64,000 nt of DNA from Papilionanthe hookeriana x Papilionanthe teres (GCA_022702705.1 CM040421.1:72348121-72412120), one strand, 5' to 3'; counted from the first letter of the stretch, positions 21,869 through 34,667 are shown. Numbers and translations: made by a program. Notes: generated from the sequence alone by a model not told the origin.

Positions 21869-23383
21869 TGATACACTTAAAATATATTGTATTTTCATGC
21901 ACATTTTTATACATATTTTTGATGATATTACACTTTAATAGAAGATATTTTATGTTTTTCTTGCAGGTATGATGAAAATGAGTGATTATGATGAAAAGAG
22001 TAAAATTGGATCAAATTTGGAGACAAAAAATGAAAAAAATGAAAAATTGGACACTGGCGGCTAAGCGCCGCCTGGTCGGCGCTTAGGCGCCACAGTTATA
22101 AAAATCAAATTTAATCAAATTTGGCGCCATTTCCAAGGGGTGTTTGAGGCAACTTTTGATGGTAACCTCCTTAACTTCCTTTTGGCGGCAGAAGTGATCC
22201 AAGGGATGCAAGGTTTGGTGGATACATTGAATCGGGACATAATTGAAAGAGACACCAAGGCACCTTTTGGATTATTATTAAAATTATATCATGTAATTTG
22301 CATGAGAGTCTTGAAGAAGAAGGAGAGTCTTTAGAGAGTTTTTTTTAGAGTTATTACAGAGTTGAGAGAGTGTTTGAGGGAGAGAAATCAGTAAGAGTAG
22401 GAGTAGAGAGTATGAAATGAGAAAGGGGTTGGAGTGAAGCCTTCTTCTCACCAATTCTCTTCCTTCCTTTTATTTAGTTTTTATTGAAGTCTGAAGTCTG
22501 TTTCTAAGTCATCAGAGTTGGGCGACCCATTCTGAGGAGTGTTTTAGTGGAAAGTCAAGTTTCAAAGGAACTTCCGGAGTCTTGTGGAGAGGATTTTCAG
22601 ATAAGTGTTTACTTCTGTTTTTATATTTAGTTTTTAATTAAAACTTGTTGTGTTTTCATTATGATTTTTATTTTCAAATCAATGTGTGCTTGTGTTTTCT
22701 CCATGAGTTCTGAGTTGTAGTCTATATAATTGAATGCAAATATATTAGGAGATATGTTTTTAATGGGGAGTAAAATTAGAGGACTTTAGAGTGACTGGCT
22801 AAAGCCCCCTAATTTGGTTTGATATTTTAAATTTTGTTATGAGAAGTTAGCCCCAGGTGGAGGGAATCGAGGGAACTCTAGAGTGAGAGCTGGTATCTTC
22901 CCTGCCTAACCATTTTCAAAATTTTAAAATTTCAAATTAACCAATATTCTTCATAGAACCAAGTAAGGGTAAAGAATAAATTTTCTCCTATTTGTTAGAG
23001 CACATTTAAATACTTCCACAACAATACTTTCATAATTATTACTGCTTTATAAGATAAAGAAAAAAATATTTTATTTCTTAGTGTTTTATATCGTGTTTTA
23101 AAGTTCTAATAATTTTCATTTCCTGCTTAGCTTTTTATCAAAAATACCAAAAACAACTTTCAAACTTTACAAATCAAAACAAACTTTCAAAAGTCATTTA
23201 AAAAGTAAAAATATAATTTTCTTATTTCTTTAAAAAGTTTTTACATTTCCCTGTGGGTTCGATATCTCGAGGCTTAATCAGAAAGTCCTATATTACTTGA
23301 TAAACGATATGTATACTTGCGTAGTATCCCATATTATAAAATCATAATTTTCATATCTAAATCGTAAGCACATATATTTGTCA
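21869..23383 (+). repeat. 3' LTR of element D
   Basis: 1.5 kb, TGATACAC...TTTGTCA. It carries the palindromic pair around GCGCC at 22052-22094. Its downstream half (TATATTACTTGATAAACGATATGTATACTTGCG) matches the complement of LTR A near 18780-18820. After 23383 the integrase of element B resumes. Confidence 0.75.
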
Positions 23384-24230
23384 GGGATTATATCTCTCTT
23401 AGAAATATTGCCTATATGTTGACATCGATCAAAGGTATGTAGGCCAATAAAATCTGGATTGTAAAATTTTAAAATTTGTTTTATCAATTTCGAAATGCCC
23501 ATCAAATTCAGAGTTCTGGCATTTTTGAATAATCTCGAAAGTTTCTTCATAAGAAACACATCTTCGTATCCCTACAGTGTTTAAACAGAAAGGGATTATC
23601 CCAAAAATAAAATTTCACATCATGTAATAATTTCTTTTTCTGTTGATGATCTAATCCATATAGTATAATGTTACTTGCTAAATAATTAACTATATCAGCA
23701 TATCATGTGATTAATCCATCAGAAACAGTATAAAGTTGTTCATCAGGAAAACAATCATTACTTTCTTCCTTATCTTTCACTTCCTTATCATTTTCAATTC
23801 TTAAAAGATGATCGACAATTTGATTATCAAACCCTTTTCTATCAACTACTTGAAAGTCAAATTCTTATAAAAGAAGAATCCATCTAATCAATCTCGGTTT
23901 AGCTTCTTTTTTTGTCATTAAATATTTAATAGCAGAATGATCCGTATGCACAATACATTTATTCCCAAGTAACTATGACCAAAATTTGTCAAAGGCATAT
24001 ACTATAACCAATAGCTCTTTTCAGTAGTAGTGTAGTTAATTTGAGCTCCATTAAGAGTTTTACTGGCATAATATATAACCTTAAACATCTTATCATACCT
24101 TTGTCCTAAAGTTGCCCCTATAGCGTAATCACCCGCATCATACATTAATTCAAATGCTATTCCCTAATTTGGTGCAACTATGATTGGTGCAGTGATTAAC
24201 TTTTCTTTTAATAAGTTAAAGGCATTTAGG
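23384..24230 (-). pseudogene. RNase H and integrase zinc finger of element B (decayed)
   Basis: The 23384-23559 part encodes a worn integrase zinc-binding domain (CQHIGNISKRD, after a decayed HHFG region). It is cut by the LTR of D where related copies continue EMPLNFI. RNase H (about 23600-24140) is recognisable only by alignment to A and C and is split by stops. Its HTDHSAIKYL region lies near 23930. Confidence 0.65.
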
Positions 24231-24479
24231 CAATTTTCATCGAATTCAAATTTTATATCTTTTTCTAAAAGGTTTAGTAATCTTGGAAAAATCTTTAATA
24301 TATCTTCTATAAAATCTATCATGTCCAAAAAAACTTCTTATACCCGTTATATTAGTTGGGGGTTGTAATCCAGTAATAACTTAAATTTTTGCTTGATCAA
24401 CTTCCACTCAATTTTTAGAAATTTTATGTCCCAGTACAATTCCTTCTATCTCCAAAAATTAACACTTCTCTCAATTCAG

Positions 24480-25105
24480 AACTACTTTGTTTCTTGATAG
24501 CGCTTTAATACTTTAGTCAAATTATGTCAGTAAGAATCAAAAGAAGTTCCAAATACGGAAAAATCGTCCATAAAAATTTCAATTCCTTTTTCAATTAAGT
24601 CAGAAAAGATAGCCATCAAACACCTTTGAAAAGCAGCAGGTGCATTACATAACCCAAAAGGCATTCTACGAAAAGCAAATGTTACGTAAGGACTTGTAAA
24701 CGTACTCCTTTCTTGATCCTCAGGAGTTTTTGGTATTTGATGATAACCTGAATATCCATCCAAAAAGCAAAAATATGAATGTACCGCTAATCTATCCAAC
24801 ATTTGATCTAAGAATGGAAGAGGAAAATGATCTTTCCTTTTGGCAGTATTTAATTTTCTGTAATCAATACAGATTTGCCAACCAATAACTTGTCTTGTTG
24901 GAATTAATTCATTATTTTGATTTTTGATAACAGTCACTCCTCCTTTCTTTAGAACACAATGAATGGAACTAACCCAAGGACTATCAGATAATAGATAAAT
25001 TATTCCAGCATCCAACCATTTCAACATTTTTTTCTTAACCACGTTTTTCATAACTGGGTTTAATCTCCTTTGAGGTTCAATACTGGGTTTACTGTCATCT
25101 TCCAA
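24480..25105 (-). pseudogene. Reverse transcriptase of element B
   Basis: A 192-codon open frame from 25105 covering most of the RT palm and fingers: EPQRRLNPVMK, ICIDYRKLNTAKRKDHFPLP, FCFLDGYSGYHQIP, RRMPFGLCNAPAAFQ, and the catalytic FMDDFSVFG near 24555. All motifs are intact up to a stop at 24527; beyond it the thumb region is broken. The frame differs from that of gag-protease upstream. This is the best-preserved RT in the nest. Confidence 0.85.
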
Positions 25106-25110
25106 TAATA

Positions 25111-26520
25111 TTATGTGTAGACAATTGATGGGCTAATTCCTTTAATATCTGCTATCATCCATCCAAAAGCTTTTTTATACTCTTTTAATACTTCAATCAA
25201 TTTCATCTCTTGTTCTGTATTTAATTCAGAAGATATAATAACATGTAAAGTTAATGAATTCCCTAAATTGACATACTTTAAATGAGAGGGTAATTTCTTC
25301 AATTCCAATTTAGAAGCCTTTTCAATTGATGGTTTGAATTCATTACTTTCAGTTGTATTCAATATTTCCCAATTTTCATTAACATAATCAATATCTTTTA
25401 TCTCATTTTTAGAATCATTTTCATCACTTAAATCTTCAGGGTTTAAAAACTCTTCTTCTTTAGAAATGATCTGAGATTTTTCTTGATAGTGTTGTGTTAT
25501 TATGTAGTCAAAAATATCCATCCTGTAACACTTCTCCTTGTTTGGATACCACATTGATTTAAGAACATTGAATGTTACTTCTTGATCATTAACTCTCATG
25601 GTTAACTCCCATTTTTGTACGTCTATCATAGCACGTCCGGTAGCAAGGAAAGGTCTTCCTAAAATAATAGGAATCTCTTCATCTTCTTCCATATCCAGAA
25701 TTATAAAATCTATAGGGAAAATGAATTTATCTACTTTTACCAACACAACTTCTATTATTCCTCTTGGGTGAGTAGTGGATCGGTCTGCTAATTGTAAGGT
25801 TACAGTAGTAGGAGATATTTCTCCTAAATCTAACCCCTTAAAGATGGATAAAGGCATGAGGTTAATATTTACTCCTAAATCGCATAAGGCTTTTCCATGA
25901 AATCTATTTCCTATAGCACAAGATAAAGTAAAACTTTTAGAATCTTTAAGCTTTTGAGGTAGCTTTTTCTGAATAATTGCACTACATTCTTCGCTTAATG
26001 CAACAGTTTCAAAAACTTCAAATTTTCTTTTCTTATTAAGAATATCTTTCATAAATTTAGCATACTTAGGCATTTGCTCCAAAGTTTCAGCAAATGGGAT
26101 ATTAATGGAAAGCTTTTTAAATACCTCAAAAAATTTCAAAAATTATTGATCCAATTTCTGCTGTTTCAGTTGTTGTGGAAATGGGGGTGGAGGGTTTTCA
26201 AATTCATTTTGAGATAGAGATTGTTTTTCTTCTTCAATAAGTATTTCCTTAGGTTTCTCAATCACTTCGGTCTCTTTTTTAATTTTATTTTCCTTTCCTT
26301 CCCTTAGTTCTTTTCCACTTCTAAGTATTACAACTTTAATTTGCTCTTGATCTTTTCCATTTTCTCTTGGATTTACTTCAACAGTACTTGGAAGTGTTCT
26401 CTGTGGTCTGTTGTTAATTGCATTTGCAATTTGCCCTATTTGATTTTCAATATTTCTTATCGCAACATTGTGACTTTGCAACTGACTACCCATTTGTAAA
26501 ATTAATTCTTCTATAGACAA
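25111..26520 (-). pseudogene. Protease and gag C-terminus of element B
   Basis: Two open stretches in one frame separated by a stop at 26143. The distal one (26139-25111) holds the retropepsin-like segment CDLGVNINLMP, with ILGRPFLATGRAMIDV further on. The proximal one (26520-26143) starts MSIEELILQMGSQLQ and contains RSGKELREGK and a poly-proline PPPPFPQ. The domain order matches element A, where the same region is open. Confidence 0.75.
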
Positions 26521-27386
26521 TCTCTTTTCCTTAAATTGATGGTTTTTAAAACCAGGAGGATAAGAAGGTCGATAGTTAGAATTACCTTGATTATTCCAAT
26601 TTCCAATTTAGTTAGGTTGGTTATTACCCCATTGTGGATTTGCATTATTCCAGTTTAAGTTAGGGTGATTTTTCCAACCTGGATTATAGTAATTGGAATA
26701 AGGGTTATTAGTTTTGCTAGCAATAGCTTGCAATGTCTCTAAAGTTTGAGATTCATCAGTATTTCCATAATTATCATTACTTAAATGCAATAATTGAGAC
26801 AAATTTTCTAATTTCTTAGATATTGCAGCAACTTGAGATACTAAAATAGAAAAGGCTTCATTTTCTTGAATATCAGCCACTCTTTTAGTATTTATTCTAT
26901 CAGAAGGCCATTGAAAATTATTAGTTGACATTTCTTCTATTAAAGCATAAGCTTCATCAAATGACTTAGTCATTAAGGAACCTCCAGCAGCAGCGTCTAC
27001 AATAGATCTAAGAGAACCTATTAATCCATTATAAAATATTTGTATAATTAATTAGTCTCGTAAAGCATGATGTGGGCACTTCCTAATAAGTTCTTTAAAG
27101 CGTTCCCATGCTTCATAAATAGTTTCTCCTTCAAATTGAGTAAATGAGGTTATATCATTTCTATGTTTTGCAGTTTTGGAAGGCGAAAAATACTTAGCTA
27201 GAAAGTTTTGCGCTATTTCTCCGCAAGTTTTAATAGATCCTATTACTAACGAATTTAGCCACATCTTAGCCTTATCCCTAAAAGAAAAAGGAAAAAGTCT
27301 AAGCCTAATAGCATCATCAGAAACATTAGCATACTTGAAAGTAGCACAAAGTTCTAGAAAACTGGCAAGGTGTAAATTAGAATCAT
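26521..27386 (-). pseudogene. gag middle part of element B
   Basis: Capsid C-terminus and Asn-rich region, in frame with the protease but with stops at 27052 and 26608. Motifs: FLAKYFSPSKTAKHRND, ERFKELIRKCPHHAL, and SFDEAYALIEEM. At 27386 it meets the inverted LTR F; the missing N-terminal part resumes at 29117. Confidence 0.75.
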
Positions 27387-29116
27387 CGATCCACTTTAAA
27401 AATACATATTTTTATGCCTTATTTATGATTCAATTCTTAAGGATATTATGCTTTAATGAAATGTATTTTTATGTTTTTGGATGTAGGTGATAAAAAAAAG
27501 AGTTCAAGAAGGAAAAAGGAGCAAAAATGGAGCTAAAAGAGCAAAGTTGTCAAAATTATAGGCCTGGCGCCTAGTCGCCAAAATCTGGTGCATAAGCACC
27601 AGTTCAATACAGAAACAGATAATATTTTTGACGACTTTGGGCATTTATTTTGACAGTGTTAAGCGGTTATCAGACCTTCTAGAAGACTGGAAGTTACTCC
27701 TAATATATAGGACATGTGATACAATGCATCTGGACAAGGGAAAACAGTTTTAATCGCGAAGAGGTGCGATCCAAAGTGAAGAGGTGCGAAGACCTGGTCA
27801 CGGACTTCGGCGCCTAGGCTTCAGATCCCGGTGCCTAGGCGCGACAGTTACCTTCTAGAGGATACATTATATTTGGAAGAATTTTGAAGAGGTGCTTTAA
27901 GCAACCCCTGGTCAAATTCAGAGCTCTATAAATAAGAGCTCATTCTACAGAGAAAAGTGCACCTAATCAACCCAAAGCTCTCCAAGCTTGAAAATAGTTT
28001 TAGGGAGCCACCTTCTTTAGTATTTAGTGAGTTTATTTTGAGTGTTAAGTGTGAGTTTATTAGTGTTGTTGTTGTTGAAGTCTTTCATCATTGCATTGGA
28101 GTCAATAAGAGTCAGCGGATCACTTAAAGGAACATTCCGGATAAGTATTTGTAACTTGGTTCAAAGTTTTATAAATATGTTTTTTTGTATGAATTCAATG
28201 TGTTCTGAGTAATTAGTTTTCTTTCTCCTTTCAACTATGAAAAGATAATAAGATAATTAAATTTTGTTGGAGAATTTAACTTAAAATATTTATAAAAATT
28301 GTGATGATATTAATATCTGATCTTAATTTACTTTTTAAACTGGCCATTTAAATTGTTAAAACATGTTGAAGAATCTTGAGACCTATCCGGAGATGAGTTC
28401 TTAACTAGTAGATATCACATGAATCCTTGGGTAATCGAAGACTTTATGCGGGTTATTCAAAGTGAAGTGCAAATAAATAGGAAGATATGATTTATTGGGC
28501 ATAGAATTAATTAGTTTTTAGAGTGACCGACTAAATTCTAATAATTTGATCTATAGAAAGGGAACAGGTCACTGGTAGGGCCGACCATAGCCACCCTTGG
28601 ACATCTAGTAGTGTGAGCCTAGATTAACTCATTCTACTAATAAAATATCCTGAACCGATCTATAGATTAGTCAATATTCTTTATGCCTGGACCAAAGGGT
28701 AAAGAATATGAATGCTTCTATTTGACACAATACCATAATTAAAATTCTCCACAAATGATAATTATTCTAAAAATTTTGGATTAGTTGAAAACGATAAAGT
28801 TGTTTTAATTATACCTGCATTAATCTTTATTTAATTACTGCTTACTTACATTTAGTAAAAATTTTATTAAATTTAAAATTTGAATTTTGAAAAGAAAGAA
28901 AAATAATAATTACTTTTAATTTAAAAAATTTAAAATATTTCTTAATTTTCTCAAAATCTTCCCTGTGGGATCGATAACCAGGACTCCAATAAAGCCATGT
29001 ATTACTTAAAATGATACGTATACTTGCGTTTGAAATTGTGACTTTTACAATAATTAATATAAACATTTAAATATAAATCCATCAATTCTTACATCAGTAA
29101 AAGTCGTGGCACATCA
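27387..29116 (+). repeat. Solo LTR F, inverted in gag of element B
   Basis: About 1.73 kb, similar to the reverse complement of LTR A along its whole length (ATTATGCTTTAATGAAA near the start, ATGATACGTATACTTGCG near the end). It has a plus-strand TATA (CTCTATAAATAAGAG, 27923-27937) and palindrome pairs at 27565-27603 and 27809-27843. No internal sequence is attached on either side: gag of B continues directly. It therefore looks like a solo LTR left by LTR-LTR recombination. Termini are worn, and a target duplication near ATCG is suggestive but not clean. Confidence 0.75.
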
Positions 29117-29434
29117 ATCGTCAGTAGGAGATCCCCCAAACTGATTATTTTTAACCATTTGTATAATTGCAGGTATAAGTTCAAACGAGTTTGCTGCTAT
29201 AGCAGGGATTTGAATGCTTAAGTGAATTTTATCAGCTGTAGCGTTAGCATACTCTCTTAAAGTTTTATGTAAATTTTGATGTTCATTTTCTGCAATATTT
29301 TGTTCCATATTATTTTGAGGTATATTAGCCATTTCTAGCAAATTATGAATTCATTTTTCTTTTCTAATTCTTCTTACAGTGCGTTCTAATTCAGAATTAT
29401 AAGGTAATAATCCTTCAGATCCTAAAGTTTGCAT
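29117..29434 (-). pseudogene. gag N-terminus of element B
   Basis: Starts at an ATG at 29434 in the context MQTLGSEGLLPYNSELERT, matching the gag starts of A and C. A stop lies near 29354, and the frame resumes as LEMANIPQNN. It is cut at 29117 by LTR F and continues at 27386. Confidence 0.75.
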
Positions 29435-29537
29435 AAAAGGAATTATAATATATTTTTTTAATAAAAATATAAATATTATATAAAAAATAAAGTTTTTATC
29501 TTTCCTTCATTATTTAATTTTTAGTGCTTATGTTCCC

Positions 29538-29555
29538 TCCCCGGCAACGGTGCCA
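29538..29555 (-). other. Primer-binding site of element B (tRNA-Asp, one mismatch)
   Basis: On the minus strand TGGCACCGTTGCCGGGGA, differing from the exact tRNA-Asp complement in element A by one base, six bases inside the LTR end GGGTCA. Confidence 0.88.
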
Positions 29556-29561
29556 AAACCT

Positions 29562-31360
29562 TGACCCGACCACAATTACGCAAGTAAAATAGCTTATAAT
29601 ATTATGGCCAAATTTGACCTCAAATTAGATTAAGCGGCTAATGTACGATATTTTAAAGATAAAGATTTTATAAATAAATATAAATCGCACACTAGTAGTA
29701 CTACGTAAGTATACATATCGTTTCAAGTAATATAGAGCTTTCTAATTAAGCCTCAGATATCGATCCCACGGGAAAGGTTAAGTGCAAATAATTAAGAAAA
29801 GAAAGATGAAAATTTATTTATAAACTAATCAATTAACAACTACGAATATGCAAGTTATTAAAGTAGTAGTAGGAAATAAAACAGTACTTTAAATTCTTTA
29901 ACACAATAAATAAAGATTCTTTCCCAATACGAAATATTTAATGATTAATAAACATCTAAATTAGTTTGAGAACTTATAATGTGGTATTGTGATGAATAGG
30001 AGAATAAATATTCTTTACCCTTTGGTCTAGCGTATAAAGAACATTGGCTAGTTTTAGAAGATTGAATCATGATATATTGTTAGTAGTAAGGGACGAATTT
30101 CTTGGCTCTCACTTCTATTTCCCCCCCCCCAAGGGTGCCTATGGTCAGGCCTACTAGTGACCCATCACCTCCTTTTAAACCAAATAAACAGAATTTAGCC
30201 TGCCACTCTAAAAACATAATCAATTATACGCCCTTCAAAGATTATCTCCCTATTTATTCGCACCTCCCCCTTTAAGGATTTATTATCTACCTTTCCAAAG
30301 GAAATGTGATACTCACAAGTTAAGAACTCTTAGCTCACGATCAGGTCTTAAGAACTCTCCACAGATTTTAACATTACAAGTGATCAAGTTGTAGTGTAAA
30401 TGAAAATCAGATAAAGTAACATCACAAATTATTGATGAAGAAAATAAGTTATCAAAACTTAATTAAATCATTATCTAAATCATTTCATATTCATAGGGAG
30501 AAAGACAAGAAGACTACTCAGAAAGCATATGATTCACACCACAAACCATATTTATATAATTCAAATTCAAAATACAAAACTTAAGAACCAAATTATAAAT
30601 ACTTATCTCGAATGATATCCAAGCGATCCTTTGAAGTTTCTCTAACTCCGACTGACTTCTACAAGACTCCAACTCCAGCAATCGCACTATAAACACTCTG
30701 AACTCTCACTAAAGAAAATTAAATAACTCTAAACACTCTTTAACTAAATGACATGGCACACCTCTTTCACTCTTATAACACTTAAACACTCCAAAACAAC
30801 CACCACTTGCTGTAGAATTGTCCTCTATTTATAGAGCTTCCAAAATGACCAAGGGTTGCTTCAGGCACCTCTTCAAAATTCGTCCAAATTCCTTGAATAT
30901 TCTAGAAGGTAAATGTGACGCTTAGGCGCCAGATCTGGTGCCTAAGTGCCAGTCTTCTGCATGAATGGACGCGTCCCTTCAAATTTTGATCGCACCTCTT
31001 CGTTGAATAATTGATTCCCTGTGTCTAATTCATTATATCTTGTTTATAACATTTGGGAAATTTTCCAGAGACTTCTAGATTGCTTCTGAGTCATCAATAA
31101 CCGCACAAAACTGTCTAAGAATTCTCTAGATTTCCCTGCTGAGTCTCGCACCTGGGCGCCAGAGTCAGCCCTTTTTTTCTTTTCTTCAATTGAATCATTT
31201 TTTTCTCCTTTTACTCCTTTTTTTGATTCTTTTTCTTCATAAACTTATTTTCTTGTACCTGCTACCAAAAACAAAAGAAATACCTTTCATTAAAGCGTAA
31301 TATCCTTAAAATATTAGTTAAAAATGATATGAAAAATTAGGTAATTTTAAGGGTGATCAC
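29562..31360 (-). repeat. 5' LTR of element B
   Basis: 1.8 kb, TGACCC...GTGATCA. Minus-strand TATA CTCTATAAATAGAG at 30823-30836. GCACCTCTTC copies lie near 30865 and 30992, and a palindromic pair at 30923-30950. A run of ten C lies at 30121-30130. It shares its plan with LTR A but is clearly diverged. Confidence 0.82.
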
Positions 31361-32531
31361 AAATGATGGTTCAATTTTGTTTATGGGAATGTCATTAAGA
31401 GTTTACAATTCAAAATTGGGAGAAATTGATTGGCATTATGTTTAATTTGGGGGAATTGTACCATATGATCAAAATTGTGGCTTTTTGGTTTGGGTTGAAA
31501 TTGAGTTCAAATGAGGGTCAAATTGGGCTTGAAATTGGTTTGGGTTGACATTAGGGATGTTGAGTTAAAGTTTGGATTCGGAAATGAGGAAAATTAAAGT
31601 GAATTTGGTGGACATTATGAGTGATTTGGGCATTTTGGGCCTTAAAGGGCAATTTAGGGCATTTGGTCAAATTGGGCTAACTTTGTCAAATTTGGTCAAT
31701 ATGGTGATTCAAAATTGAAATAGGGAACATTTGGAGGGTTTTGGGAATTTTTGGAACATTTTGGAATTTTTGGAAATTTTCGAATTTTGGGCTAAGAGGG
31801 GCAATTTGGTAATTTTGGGAATTTTGGGGGCTATCTTGGGAATTTTGGTAAATTTGAGGTTTTTTGGGTATTTTGAGTGGTGAGGAATGTTTTGGAGTGA
31901 TTTTTTTAGGGATTTTGGTAATTTTGGTTGATTTTGGGAATTTTGGACAAAATTAGGGTTTGGGGCAATTTGGTCATTTGGTGGAGTTTTGGGGTAAAGG
32001 GGTCAAAAAGTTATGATTTTTGGTGAAATTGAGGTTGAATGAGATTGATAACCTATTTGAGCCATGAACCAAGGTAATTCCTCATTTGGACCCTCCATGT
32101 GCTGGTACTAGCCAAACCCTAGCCCGGGTCTAAGAGCATGGGGAAACCACCCACATGAGTTTCCAAAATATTAGGGGATCAAGTGTAATGAAGCTTGGTT
32201 TAGGGTTGTGAGGTAGTGTGTGAGAGTGCAATGTGCAAATGTTTGTGTGAACCTCACCCAGACCATACTTCATAGGGTAAGTCTTAAGGCTTGACCATCC
32301 TGTAGGGAACTTCTCTTGAGCTTCCTAATGCTTGGTCTCATCCTCCTAAGCATGTAAAGGTTAGACTTTGAGCATTTGAAAACTTCAAGAGAAGCAAAGA
32401 AATGTTTTTTGAATTTTTATGGGGTAAGGGTCCCATCACTGTTCTTCTAAGATTGTCACCAAGAAAGTCCTATGGTTAGACTATAGGCTATTCTAAAGAA
32501 AGACGATACCTCAACAAAAGTGGGGTCAACA
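31361..32531 (-). repeat. Fragment G: LTR end related to element E
   Basis: G/T-rich sequence with repeated TTTTGGGAATTTTGG-type words resembles 7950-9154, and it ends with a TGGGGTCAACA terminus like GAGGTCAACA of E. It is clearly diverged from both LTRs of E and lacks their first part, having been cut at 31360 by element B. No internal region could be attached. Confidence 0.6.
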
Positions 32532-33149
32532 ATGATATGATCTTTGAAGACTTGCAATACATTGTGAGCTTTTACTTCTCTCAAAGGAAGACCTCTGCTC
32601 ATTTTGAGAACTAATTAGTCGCTTCCAATATATCCTTATGTCCCTTGGATGAAGGAGGGTCAAGAAGTCATGTGTTGTATGTGCCCTAAAATTTGAAAGG
32701 TCACGAGGTTATTGTAAGATGAAATACATTAGGCAGCTGATGTAAAACTACACAATATATTTCATTCATGACAATGTTGTGCGGTCTCCATATATTTACT
32801 AATCATTGGTGGCCAACAATTCTCCATCCTTTTATATTTTCTTTCATCTTTGGTTTGAATTGGTGAGTGTCACAAAAATCTTGAGTGTATCACTTTCGCA
32901 ATCTTCTAGGCTTTGTGCATATCTAAGTAACATAATCATATATGAAAAGGAATGGATCCTATAATTGAAATGAAAATGTTTCAAATTCTTCTGAGTGTTG
33001 CGTGCTTACATGTCCTGCACCCCATTTAGAAATAAAGTTCTAATAAATTATATACTCCAATTAATTTTATTTTTTATATCCTTAGCTAAACTGTGGTTAT
33101 TAGCACCAAAATATCTTGCTAATCTTGAGTATGACCGCTACACAGCAGT
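32532..33149. other. Unassigned 618-bp stretch between G and element C
   Basis: No open frame over 66 codons and no motif recognised. It may be host DNA or the worn interior of the element that owned G. It is the left flank of element C. Confidence 0.4.
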
Positions 33150-34654
33150 TGAGGGGCACAATGTAATTATGTTGCGGAGCTTTATAATTATATAAATTTT
33201 TAATAAGGTAAAAATAACAAATGTACCCCCTTTGTATCTATGCAAGTATACATATTATTCAAGTAATAAAGGGCTCTAATGGAGTCCTAGATATCGATCC
33301 CACAGGGAAGTTAGATATTAAGAACTAATTTTAGCAGATGAAATTTTTATCTAGTATACGGAAATAAAGAACACTTGTACTAACTTCTATTACTTAACTT
33401 TTGAATGGAAGATTGCAATTTAGAAAAAGTATATTTCTCCTTGTTAAGAGAATTAAGTGAGTGGATAAATAAATTAGTTAGAATTATATTGTGCCAAATA
33501 GGAGCATTCCTATTCTTTACACTTTGGTCCAGGCATAAAGAAAATTGACTAATCCTATGCTTGGTTACTGAATCTGCGGCTAGGCTGGGAGGATACCGGC
33601 TGCCACTTCGGAGCTCCCACGTTCCCATCGCCTGAGGGCTAACATCTACACTTCAGCTCCCAAACAATAGGACCAAATTGAAGATTTTAGTCTGTCACAC
33701 TAAAATACTCAATTCTATGCCCGATAATTAATATTTCCCTATTTATTTGCACCCTCCCTTCAAGGCTTTTGAATTCCCTAAATTTTGGATGTAATCTTTA
33801 CTATAGTTGATAATTCAACATATTTTAACAATTCAATTGGCCAGATTGAAAGTAAATTAAGTTTTAAGTAAAAGATTATCACAATTTGTATTTGATATTT
33901 AAGGCACAACTAATTCAAATTTCCATTTCACAAAATCTCAACAACAAGGAGAAAGGCAGAGAAAACTACTCAGAATGCATAGGAAGAATAACACAAAAAT
34001 GGGATTTCATTTAAAGCTATAAAATAATAAACAAAAACTTATCTCAAATCTTCTCCCCAAGCAGACTCCTTGAAGTTCCTCTAACTCTTCCTTCTTGTAC
34101 AAAACACTCAATTATACTCACTAATATACTCTGAACACACTAATGCACTCAAAATAACACCCAATAGACTCACCACACACTACTAACTTCCACACATTCG
34201 ACCTAAATTCGTCTCTATTTAAAGAAGAAGGAATATATCCCAAGGTTGCTTAAGCATCTCTTCAAAAAGCGTCCATATTCAATGTATTTGGCTTGAAACT
34301 ACCTTCTCGCCGTCGGCGGGCTCGTTGGCGCCTTCGGCGGGCTTCTAGAATATTGGCCAACTGCTAAGGCTCGCTATCGGAGGGCTTGATCTCGTCGTCG
34401 GCAGGCTCCTGTATAATATTTTCAAATCTCTCTGGAAAAACACGCCGTCGGCGGCCTATCCCTCGCCGTCGGCGGCCTAGTTCAATTTTCATCTCTTTTA
34501 GTCATTTTTGTTCCAGATTCGCTCTTTTTTCCATATTTTTGCTCCATTACCTATAAATCTTCATTTCTGCAATAAAACATAGAAAATACCTTTCTTTAAA
34601 GTGCAATTTCATATAAAATTGGTATGAATTTCTCAATATATTTTTCTCTGGTCA
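33150..34654 (-). repeat. 3' LTR of element C
   Basis: TGAGGGGCAC...CTGGTCA, 1505 bp. Minus-strand TATA-like CTTTAAATAGAG at 34214-34225. The GC-rich palindrome module lies at 34306-34478, upstream of it in U3. Confidence 0.9.
34306..34478. promoter_or_regulatory. Palindrome module in 3' LTR of C
   Basis: Six variants of CTCGCCGTCGGCGGG. Pairs start at 34370/34391 and 34441/34462, 21 bp apart within a pair and 71 bp between pairs. A further close pair at 34306/34321 breaks the spacing. The module lies about 80-265 bp upstream of the TATA-like box. Confidence 0.6.
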
Positions 34655-34667
34655 AAATCCCCCAAAC
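34655..34667 (-). other. Polypurine tract of element C
   Basis: On the minus strand GTTTGGGGGATTT abuts the LTR start TGACC. It primes plus-strand DNA and fixes both the LTR edge and the minus orientation. Confidence 0.85.

Larger units (their letters stand above)
20381..23383 (+). mobile_element. Element D: 3' region and 3' LTR of a plus-strand Athila-like element
   Basis: No coding domain remains. The 20381-21868 stretch matches, inverted, the 3' untranslated region of element C: CTATCCAGATACAGTAATCC near 21410 corresponds to the complement near 35150, and both have a second G-tract about 0.9 kb before the LTR. It ends in a polypurine tract and a 1.5-kb LTR. At 23383 it abuts the integrase of element B, so D inserted into B. 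At 20380 it is cut by element A. Confidence 0.78.
23384..31360 (-). mobile_element. Element B: Athila-like, truncated in integrase by D, with solo LTR F in gag
   Basis: From right to left: 5' LTR (31360-29562), tRNA-Asp primer site, gag interrupted by LTR F (27387-29116), protease, RT, RNase H and the integrase zinc finger, which ends at the D insertion. Its missing 3' part must lie left of this window, beyond D and A. All frames carry several stops, so it looks older than A, in agreement with the insertion order. Confidence 0.82.
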
